64,000 nt of DNA from Neptuniibacter marinus (GTDB lineage Bacteria > Pseudomonadota > Gammaproteobacteria > Pseudomonadales > Balneatricaceae). Position 1 is the stretch's first letter. The number at the start of each line of letters is the position of its first letter. Below the pieces are notes generated by a model. That model did not search any database. It was not told where the DNA came from and saw only the letters and a program-made list of their open reading frames with translations. Both the position numbers and the translations under genes were made by a program. This document shows positions 56,655-64,000 of the stretch, in pieces. The stretch spans positions 186,001 through 250,000 of the forward strand of contig NZ_LUTR01000001.1 of NCBI RefSeq assembly GCF_001597725.1. Reading direction: 5' to 3'.

Positions 56655-57590
56655 ATGGTTATTCAAGAAAAACCGCCACTGCATGATCAGTTAGAGTTTT
56701 TTATACAACAAGCGGAAAAAGCACGCCCAATTCGCACGGTTGTTGCTCATCCTGTTGACAGTAACAGCCTGATCGGTGCTGTTGAGGCTGCGGAACATAA
56801 TTTAATTATCCCTACATTAGTTGGCCCAGAAGATAAAATCAGGGCTGTTGCGGAAGAACAGAATCTAAACATAAATGATTTTGAGCTGATTAACACAGAA
56901 CATAGCCATGCCTCCGCCGAGATCGCTTGCGAGCTAGTAAAGCGTGGTGAATCTGAAGCTTTAATGAAAGGCCACTTAGGTACATCAGAGCTATTACGTG
57001 CCGTAGTACATAAGATTAAAGGGATTCGCACTGAACGACGTTTAAGCCATGTCTTTGTCTTTGATGTTCCCAACTATCACAAGCCACTCATTATTACTGA
57101 TGCTGCCATCAACATCGTTCCAGATCTCCATTGCAAAGCAGACATCACTCAAAACGCTATCGATTTCTGTCATGCTTTAGGTGTTGATATACCTAAAGTA
57201 GCCATTTTGTCAGCGGTGGAAAAAGTAAAACCTAATATTCAAAGCACCATTGATGCTGCAGCGCTGTGTAAAATGTCCGACCGTGGACAGATTACAGGCG
57301 GCTTACTCGATGGTCCTCTTGCCTTTGACAATGCCATTTCACGGCAAGCCGCTATTGATAAACATATAGTATCGGAAGTTTCTGGCGATGCAGATATTCT
57401 TCTAGCTCCCGACTTGGAAGCTGCCAACATGATAGCTAAGCAATTGATTTATTTAGCCAATGCTAAATCAGCGGGTATAGCTTTAGGGGCGAAAGTACCG
57501 ATTATTTTGACTAGCCGAGCAGATAAAACATTGGCTCGTTTAGCTTCTTGCGCCCTTGCATCCCATATGGTTCATCACAAGAATTCATAA
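56655..57590 (+). CDS. Phosphate acetyl/butyryltransferase-family enzyme (short form)
   Basis: A 311-residue protein of the PTA/PTB family: VVAHPVDSNSLIGAVEAAEH, LMKGHLGTSELLRAVV, LIITDAAINIVPDL and GGLLDGPLAFDNAIS. It transfers acyl groups between CoA and phosphate. It lacks the extra N-terminal domains of the long E. coli Pta (about 714). Acetate kinase follows two bases after its stop, so the pair interconverts acetyl-CoA and acetate with ATP. CGAGG precedes the ATG. Confidence 0.85.
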   Translation: MVIQEKPPLHDQLEFFIQQAEKARPIRTVVAHPVDSNSLIGAVEAAEHNLIIPTLVGPEDKIRAVAEEQNLNINDFELINTEHSHASAEIACELVKRGESEALMKGHLGTSELLRAVVHKIKGIRTERRLSHVFVFDVPNYHKPLIITDAAINIVPDLHCKADITQNAIDFCHALGVDIPKVAILSAVEKVKPNIQSTIDAAALCKMSDRGQITGGLLDGPLAFDNAISRQAAIDKHIVSEVSGDADILLAPDLEAANMIAKQLIYLANAKSAGIALGAKVPIILTSRADKTLARLASCALASHMVHHKNS

Positions 57591-57592
57591 CT

Positions 57593-58771
57593 ATGAAAAC
57601 AATTCTGACTGTCAATGGCGGCTCTTCAAGTTTGAAATGCGCCCTTTTTGAATTAAAAGGGAATTCGCTAACACTACTTTACGGCTTTAAATTGGGTAAT
57701 ATTTTAAATACAGCCCGCTTTAGAGTTAAAGATGCCAGCGGCACGATACTTGAGCAAAGCACGCCTGATTATCTATCAGTACCGATGGAAGAGCGCCACC
57801 AGGCGTGTTTACAAACTATTTTAGACTGGCTAAATCAGCATCTGCCTGAAAGTAGTTTAGTTGCCATAGGCCATCGCGTTGTACATGGCGGAGGCGATTT
57901 TAGCGAACCTTGCGTAATAAGCAACGAAATTAAAGCGCAATTAAACGCACTGATTCCTCTTGCGCCGTTACATCAGCCATACAATCTTCGCTTAATCGAA
58001 GCCTGTCAGGCACTCGAGCCCACACTACCTCAAATTGCCTGCTTCGACACAATGTTTCACAGCAAGCAAAGCAACTTAGAAAAAAACTACGCCCTGCCTC
58101 GACAATACACAGACGAAGGCGTTCGGCGTTATGGCTTTCATGGTTTATCTTACGAATTTATTCAGCGCCAGCTTAATCAACTCCAGAGTCCATCACTGAA
58201 TACAGTTGTCTGTCATTTAGGTGCAGGGGCAAGCATGTGTGCTATTAAGCAGGGGATTTCAGTTGCATCTTCTATGGGGTTTACCGCTGTGGATGGTCTA
58301 CCTATGGGGAGCCGTTGCGGTAACATTGATCCGGGCGTGCTGCTTTACCTCCAGCGCCAACACCAGATGGATGCCGATGAAATAGAAACACTGATCTACA
58401 AGCAAAGTGGCTGGTTAGGTGTGTCAGGAATCAGCTCCGATATGCTCGAACTTCACCGTGCAGAGCTACCAGAAGCCGAAGAAGCTATTGAGATGTTCTG
58501 CTATCGCGCCGCCTTAGAAATTGGCCGTTTATCTGCCGCACTAGAAGGCTTAGAACAGATCGTCTTTACCGGCGGGGTGGGTGAAAACGATGCCGATGTT
58601 CGACAAAGAATATTAAATCGATGTCGCTGGTTAGGTATAACCTACTCCGAAGATGCCAACCAAAAAAATGAAAAACTCATTAGTTTAAATGATTCAACTG
58701 TAACTGTACGCGTTATAGCCACTAATGAAGAAATGATGATTGCGACCCATGTTTTAGAACTTATCTCTTAG
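57593..58771 (+). CDS. ackA: Acetate kinase
   Basis: A 392-residue ASKHA kinase: TVNGGSSSLKCALFEL, AIGHRVVHGGGDF, DTMFH, RRYGFHGLSYEF, CHLGAGASMCAIK and FTGGVGENDADVR. I start at ATG 57593 (MKTILTVNGG), two bases after the upstream stop; the longer frame from 57548 overlaps that gene. The two-gene unit gives ATP from acetyl phosphate. Confidence 0.93.
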   Translation: MKTILTVNGGSSSLKCALFELKGNSLTLLYGFKLGNILNTARFRVKDASGTILEQSTPDYLSVPMEERHQACLQTILDWLNQHLPESSLVAIGHRVVHGGGDFSEPCVISNEIKAQLNALIPLAPLHQPYNLRLIEACQALEPTLPQIACFDTMFHSKQSNLEKNYALPRQYTDEGVRRYGFHGLSYEFIQRQLNQLQSPSLNTVVCHLGAGASMCAIKQGISVASSMGFTAVDGLPMGSRCGNIDPGVLLYLQRQHQMDADEIETLIYKQSGWLGVSGISSDMLELHRAELPEAEEAIEMFCYRAALEIGRLSAALEGLEQIVFTGGVGENDADVRQRILNRCRWLGITYSEDANQKNEKLISLNDSTVTVRVIATNEEMMIATHVLELIS

Positions 58772-58790
58772 CCTAACGATTCACGGCTAT

Positions 58791-58822
58791 GGGCGACGCT
58801 ATTATGCATAATAACGTCGCCC
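58791..58822. terminator. Bidirectional hairpin, ackA/helicase gene
   Basis: GGGCGACG (58791-58798) pairs with CGTCGCCC (58815-58822), and the interior TATTATGCATAATA is itself self-complementary, giving an almost continuous long stem. It is followed by TATTTTATTT. Located between convergent genes. Confidence 0.8.
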
Positions 58823-58861
58823 TATTTTATTTCACTCATTTGTTACTATGCGTTAATCAAC

Positions 58862-60106
58862 TTAGCGTTTCGGTTTACGTGGCGCTTTTTTCTTAACACC
58901 CGTGTCTTTCTTCTTTTTCTTACTGCTCGCTGCTTTACCTGAGGCTTTGAGTTTTTTCGGGCCTTTATAATTACCCACTAAACCTTCTATCAATTTACGC
59001 CTAAAACGCGTTTTTAGATAACGCTCGATAGAAGACATCAAGTTCCACTCAGTGGCATCGACTAACGACACCGCCTCACCCTCTGCACCTGCACGGCCTG
59101 TTCGGCCAATACGGTGTAGATAAACATCACCTTTACGAGGCATCTCAAAGTTAATCACCAGATCAACATCCTCAACATCTAACCCACGGGATGCAAGATC
59201 GGTTGTTACCAATACGGTTGTCGTTCCTTTACGAAATCCTTCGATGGTGGCAAAACGTCCCTTTTGCTGTACATCGCCATGTAAAAGCGCCGCTTTTAAT
59301 TTATGGTAACGGAGAAAACCATCTAAACGACGTGCTTGGGTTTTACTGTTACTAAACACAATCGCTTTAGTGTATTCCTCATTTTTTAGCAGTGCGCACA
59401 GCTGTTTATCTTTATGCGCTACATCGTCAGAGAGAATAAGGTACTGCTTAATGCCCTCTGCCGCTTCACGCTTTTGGCCCACTTGTACCCATTCCGGCGC
59501 ATCTAATATCTCATTAGCCAATGAACGTATAGCCGTTGGCAGCGTAGCCGAGATCAACAAGGTTTGGCGAGCATCAGGGCAAACGGACAAAATCTGTTGC
59601 AAGCTCTCCTTAAACCCTGTTTCCAACATACGATCCGCTTCATCTAACACAAGAAAATCTAAGCTATCAAACTCAATAGATTGGTTTTCGATATGAGGCA
59701 GTAAACGGCCTGGGGTTGCGATCACTAAATCCGCTGACGCTAAACGCTTTGCTTGTACTTTAAAGTCCTCACCCCCAACCACAGAAACCGCAGAAAGCTC
59801 TGTGTTCTGCGCTAATTTACTAAACTGATGGAGTGTCTGATCCGCCAACTCCCGTACGGGAACTAAAACTAACGCACGTGGCTGTTTAGCCGGCGACTGC
59901 TGCCCCACCATGTTCTGGATTAACGGAATCAGAAACGCCGCCGTTTTACCGCTACCGGTTGGCGCACTCACCAGTAAGTCTTGCCCTTCCAATAATAAAG
60001 GCACCGTCCGCTGCTGCACCTCAGTGGCTTCAAGGTAGCCCGCCGCTTTCAAATTATTCTCAAGTTCAGGATGCAATGCGATATCGGTAAACATGGGTGT
60101 ACTCAT
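58862..60106 (-). CDS. DEAD-box ATP-dependent RNA helicase, SrmB-like
   Basis: A 414-residue helicase with all motifs: SAPTGSGKTAAF (I), PVREL (Ia), TPGRLL (Ib), VLDEADRML (II), SAT (III), TTDLASRGLDVEDVDLVINF (V) and HRIGRTGRAG (VI), then a Lys-rich tail. The short size and the tail suit SrmB-type helicases of large-subunit assembly. I start at ATG 60106 (MSTPMFTDIAL); the frame to 60136 adds hydrophobic, unconserved residues. Confidence 0.9.
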   Translation of the reverse strand: MSTPMFTDIALHPELENNLKAAGYLEATEVQQRTVPLLLEGQDLLVSAPTGSGKTAAFLIPLIQNMVGQQSPAKQPRALVLVPVRELADQTLHQFSKLAQNTELSAVSVVGGEDFKVQAKRLASADLVIATPGRLLPHIENQSIEFDSLDFLVLDEADRMLETGFKESLQQILSVCPDARQTLLISATLPTAIRSLANEILDAPEWVQVGQKREAAEGIKQYLILSDDVAHKDKQLCALLKNEEYTKAIVFSNSKTQARRLDGFLRYHKLKAALLHGDVQQKGRFATIEGFRKGTTTVLVTTDLASRGLDVEDVDLVINFEMPRKGDVYLHRIGRTGRAGAEGEAVSLVDATEWNLMSSIERYLKTRFRRKLIEGLVGNYKGPKKLKASGKAASSKKKKKDTGVKKKAPRKPKR

Positions 60107-60525
60107 TAACAAGAAAAGCGATGAGCTGGATAGCAAAGCCCAACCTCACCGCCTTAAAAAAACGATGCACGTCGATATTAACGTACAAAAAAGTAGTCAC
60201 GCGGAAAGACCGCTAAAAAGAGATAGATATTACAAATCAAACCACTACAAAGAAACGGGCGTAGTTTGATCGCTTATATGAAAGATCATTACCCATTTTA
60301 ACAGAATAAATCATTTTCACATGACTTCTGTGTGATTGGGGCAGATGTACTCTGAGGTTACAACAATAAAACGGGCAGCATAATTAAGAGATATACGGCC
60401 AACTCAAAAAAAACCAAACACCTCCCAATAAACACTTAAAGCCATCAATCAGCCACTTGAAGTAAAAACAAAGCCTAACTGCAAAACCAATAACGAGGAA
60501 ATGAAGGGTCCTTTCTTTAAGAGTG

Positions 60526-60584
60526 CATGTCCCTCTTATTCCCATGTCCCTCTTATTCCCTTCTCCCATGTCGCTCTTAGTCCC
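60526..60584. repeat. Three tandem 17-18-bp repeats
   Basis: CATGTCCCTCTTATTCCC occurs at 60526-60543 and 60543-60560, and a diverged copy CATGTCGCTCTTAGTCCC at 60567-60584. They lie at the border between core genes and the accessory tail. The 419 bases between these repeats and the helicase start (60107-60525) hold no gene I can support. Confidence 0.8.
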
Positions 60585-60590
60585 TCTTTT

Positions 60591-60749
60591 TCACCAATTG
60601 CCATAATTATGTCGGTAGCCATCTTTATCTTTTTTGAGCGCGTCACCACCAAGGATAAAGCTGTTTTTTGATTGAAGGTAATCAATCAATTCTAGGGCGT
60701 CGGCCTTTATCCAAGCGACCTCACCAAGAACCAGTGGGGTTAGGTTCGA
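60591..60749 (-). pseudogene. Fragment of an Imm40-like immunity protein
   Basis: An open stretch of 52 codons without a start reads LVLGEVAWIKADALELIDYL, then QSKNSFILGGDALKKDKDGY, then RHNYGNW and a stop. The pattern (W-x-x-A-DAL, ILGGD, a late N-W) resembles the C-terminal half of Imm40-type immunity proteins. An in-frame stop precedes it, so the 5' part is lost. Family assignment is from memory of the motif and is moderate. Confidence 0.45.
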
Positions 60750-60983
60750 TTAAAAAAGGTTAATCAAAGCTAGCAAACGCCAACCCTCGGTACCTCAATT
60801 TGATACAAGGTATTTATCAAAAATATACGCATGCACTGAGGGGTAATATTTTTAAGGTATGTCTATCCAGTTACTTTTCCATTGATTATGCCTAGATATA
60901 GCTGTCTTAACGTAGCTCTCCTCCACCATCTATACATGACTGTTTAAAGTAAGAATTGTCTGAATTGTAGGCGTAAGAAACCT

Positions 60984-61967
60984 TTAAACCCCAAGAAGTA
61001 CTATAGGAGCAACTTGGAGCCCCCCCCTACATGATGCTTCTACATTACCAAATGACTGGAAACACAGTGTTTTCATATCCTCTATTTGTCCTTTATCATC
61101 CATTATGTACTCATCACACTGCTTTCTAGAATAAAAAGTACATGCGAAATCAATTTTAGGAGATGGTGGTATAGAGATTTGCGTGGATGCTTGTGTTTCG
61201 CCCCCTTCTGCCTTTTTTTCCTCTAAAGGAATTGGTTGAGCATTGCTCACCGTACTCTTCGATACAGGTTCATTAGACTCTTCTGATTTTGGAATCTGGT
61301 TCATTTCAGTTGCCAATTGTTCTTGCTGGAGTTCTTTCGCATCTGGTTCCGTTACGACAACTCTTGCATTTACCTCAGGCTCATTCATTGACTCTAATAG
61401 TGCTACTTTCAACCTGGCTTCATCAGAGTGAAGTGCATTCGGGTATTGCTCTAGATATTCTTTGAAAGCATTTATCTCGTTGTCTGATTTGGCTTTCTGC
61501 CAATCATTTTCATAGGAGTTAATCATTTCTGCAATTTCGTGATAGGCTTCCTCCTCTGCTATACCTAAAGGCGTTTCACCATCGGAATTTTCAATATTTG
61601 GGTCGGCGCCATTTGCTAATAGAATGGATGCATTCTTAATTGAATTGCCTTTTACAGCTTCATGGAGAGGAGTTGTGAAATAACGGTATATGCCTGAGTG
61701 ACAGGAAGTTACAGCCCCCCCAATTTTTATCAAGTACTCAAGAATTTCAGTGGCATTTTTATTATCAGCAAAGCCGCAAGTAGGAATTGTATAATGTGTG
61801 CCATCGTTTATCTGTGCTCTAAATTCAGGTGAGTCCATCAGTGCTTTCATCTCATTGAAGTCAGCACCCGTATCGGACTTCCAGTATAGGTCTCCGGTAG
61901 GAGTAGAAGCACAGCCCGTTAAAACTGCGGTCGAAATTAACGCTAAGCTGATAAATCTTTTGATCAT
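60984..61967 (-). CDS. Ankyrin-repeat lipoprotein
   Basis: A 327-residue protein with a lipoprotein signal (AVLTGC, Cys near 19). Ankyrin repeats lie at about 95-155 (TPLHEAVKGNSIKNASILLA then NGADPNIENSDGETPLGIA), followed by a helical stretch, a Glu/Ser/Pro-rich spacer and a Cys-containing C-terminus. AAGGAG precedes the ATG. It begins 56 bases after the integron core site at 62023-62029, in cassette orientation, so it is probably the body of a gene cassette; no clear attC was found after its stop. Confidence 0.75.
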   Translation of the reverse strand: MIKRFISLALISTAVLTGCASTPTGDLYWKSDTGADFNEMKALMDSPEFRAQINDGTHYTIPTCGFADNKNATEILEYLIKIGGAVTSCHSGIYRYFTTPLHEAVKGNSIKNASILLANGADPNIENSDGETPLGIAEEEAYHEIAEMINSYENDWQKAKSDNEINAFKEYLEQYPNALHSDEARLKVALLESMNEPEVNARVVVTEPDAKELQQEQLATEMNQIPKSEESNEPVSKSTVSNAQPIPLEEKKAEGGETQASTQISIPPSPKIDFACTFYSRKQCDEYIMDDKGQIEDMKTLCFQSFGNVEASCRGGLQVAPIVLLGV

Positions 61968-62022
61968 CGATTGAACTCCTTTTAATGTCTATATACCACT
62001 ACGGAGATTAATTTGCTTGGGC

Positions 62023-62074
62023 ACTTAACACCAAGCTCAAGCGCCGCGTTAGCGGTCGACTTGGAGCGCCTTGT
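62023..62074 (-). other. Integron attC site, larger part, interrupted by an IS110 element
   Basis: On the minus strand this part ends in the core site GTTAAGT (62029-62023). Before it, GCTC-c-AAG-t-CG-a-CCGC and GCGGCGCTTGAGC form a stem with loop TAAC and three unpaired bases on one arm, the hallmark of attC. The remaining core site ACCTAAC lies at 63272-63266 beyond the insertion element. Joining the two flanks at the shared CTTGT gives 57 bp, the size of short attC sites. Confidence 0.75.
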
Positions 62075-63238
<1,164 letters not shown>

Positions 63239-63265
63239 ATACTTGACTGGGAACCATAGTCACTT

Positions 63266-63272
63266 GTTAGGT
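63266..63272 (-). other. Integron core site (R''), remainder of the split attC
   Basis: ACCTAAC on the minus strand, two bases after the stop codon of the cassette gene at 63275. This is the usual place where an attC begins in a gene cassette. Its partner is the attC part at 62023-62074. Confidence 0.7.
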
Positions 63273-63274
63273 GC

Positions 63275-63568
63275 CTACCAATATTTTGTTATAATGTGGC
63301 CAACAATAACGCCAAGTAAAGTACCAAGAACTCCCATAAGAGCAGTGACTCTTGATGTTTTAACTTGTTCTACCACTAAACGCCTCTGCCATTCATGTGA
63401 CGCTACTATGTATTGCGGATTATTTGGGGAAAATTGAGATTGCCAGGCAGCTAAATCTTTATTTGAAAGTTTAGATATATAGAGTTCATCTACCGCCTCA
63501 AATTCATGTCTCTTACCAATGTCAGATAGTGATTTATTAAGCTCATTATTCATGTGCTTGGATTCCAT
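63275..63568 (-). CDS. Small membrane protein of an integron gene cassette
   Basis: A 97-residue protein: MESKHMNNELNKSLSDIGKR at the N-terminus, a charged helical part, and one C-terminal membrane helix (about 72-92, TALMGVLGTLLGVIVGHIIT). I recognise no family. I start at ATG 63568, where AGGTG within the integron core site serves as the ribosome site. The gene is bracketed by core sites GTTAGGT (63580-63574) and ACCTAAC (63272-63266), giving a cassette of about 310 bp. Confidence 0.7.
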   Translation of the reverse strand: MESKHMNNELNKSLSDIGKRHEFEAVDELYISKLSNKDLAAWQSQFSPNNPQYIVASHEWQRRLVVEQVKTSRVTALMGVLGTLLGVIVGHIITKYW

Positions 63569-63573
63569 ATGAC

Positions 63574-63580
63574 ACCTAAC
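63574..63580 (-). other. Integron core site (R') at the 5' boundary of the cassette
   Basis: GTTAGGT on the minus strand fits the consensus GTTRRRY and lies six bases before the cassette ATG. Immediately upstream (plus 63585-63606) is an 8-bp hairpin, ATATACGG/CCGTGTAT, that could be the remains of the preceding attC, but its far core site was not found. Confidence 0.55.
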
Positions 63581-63616
63581 ATTTGTATATACGGGGGTCC
63601 GTGTATCTACCCACAC

Positions 63617-64000
63617 CGCTATTAATTAAAAATAGATGTAATTATTTGAAAAGGAAGGAGAAACTAAAGAATTCGATCGTACTCTTCCGTGACAAAACAA
63701 GCATGCGCATTAATAACTGATATACCTATAACCTATTAAAAAAAGATCCGTAGATCTATCCATGCCAGACATCCATCTGTCTGATTTATAAATATTTTTA
63801 ACCTAGCCTAGATCGGATTACAAGCATCCTTTGGAGTAACAAACTTAGAAAAGGGCAAACTTAAGGGGTATGCATCCTTGTGAAAAGCAACCGTAGAACC
63901 AATGAACTTAATAAATCTACGCTGGCCTTATTTACCCCAATTTCGCTCAGGGGGTGAGCGCCTACATCAAGCCCTCTGGTAGGAGGTGTAGAAGACCAAC
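63617..64000. other. Accessory sequence without a recognisable gene
   Basis: No reading frame with a ribosome site or a protein-like sequence was seen on either strand. Given the cassette orientation on the minus strand, this could be non-coding cassette DNA, with the integrase further to the right. Confidence 0.4.

Noticed and set aside
60384-60569. A 61-codon minus-strand frame near the tandem repeats
   Set aside because: Its 5' part is made of the repeats themselves and the rest looks random.
60739-60745. A further ACCTAAC/GTTAGGT that could be an integron core site
   Set aside because: No partner core site or palindromic stem at attC distance on either side; it lies inside the immunity-like fragment.

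Overview
The window looks like a chromosomal segment of a marine gammaproteobacterium of the Oceanospirillales (Neptunomonas/Amphritea/Neptuniibacter-like). This is inferred from protein character and from the block aroQ-accB-accC-prmA-DUF3426-dusB-fis-purH-purD, whose order is typical of Pseudomonas and its relatives. No rRNA or tRNA genes and no CRISPR array were seen. Most of the window is dense core genome; the last 3.5 kb is accessory.

Layout. 1-11 kb: a LysE-type exporter (cut by the left edge), tmcA, a catalytically degenerate GGDEF protein, a NYN-domain protein, argD preceded by what looks like an arginine-codon leader peptide and attenuator, a membrane fatty-acid hydroxylase, a TacAT-type acetyltransferase toxin-antitoxin pair with a palindromic operator, and leuA facing an Lrp-family regulator. 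11-20 kb: a nitric-oxide/c-di-GMP signalling locus. H-NOX and its kinase are transcribed one way. A five-gene operon is transcribed the other way and encodes a REC-GGDEF-EAL phosphodiesterase, a REC-HDOD protein whose receiver has Glu in place of the phosphorylatable Asp, a PhnD-like periplasmic binding protein, a second sensor kinase and a degenerate HD-GYP response regulator. It resembles the Shewanella HnoX/K/B/D network with an added periplasmic-sensing branch. 20-33.7 kb: folX, an M48/LemA pair, a tautomerase, a DsbA-like protein, a membrane-anchored cold-shock protein, slyX, plsB, rsmJ, uppP, tsaB, ubiX, mpl, fbp and ppa. 33.8-44.5 kb: a small exported protein, an orphan ParA, then the aroQ-to-purD block.

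44.5-54.5 kb holds the most system-like unfamiliar region. A FecR/LysM protein is coupled to a CHASE2 membrane protein. Nearby, four proteins of quite different N-terminal architecture (TPR lipoprotein, membrane pseudo-ATPase, YkuD L,D-transpeptidase, ExeA-like membrane ATPase) all end in the same NTF2-like domain. This suggests an envelope or peptidoglycan machine joined by a common domain. 54.5-60.1 kb: a PilZ protein, a DUF2333 protein, a short phosphotransacetylase with acetate kinase, and a SrmB-like DEAD-box helicase.

60.5-64 kb is accessory: tandem repeats, a broken immunity-like gene, an ankyrin lipoprotein, and a small membrane-protein gene bracketed by integron core sites. An IS110-family element splits a recognisable attC site; rejoining the flanks gives a 57-bp attC with three extrahelical bases. 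This points to a cassette array whose integrase would lie beyond the right edge.
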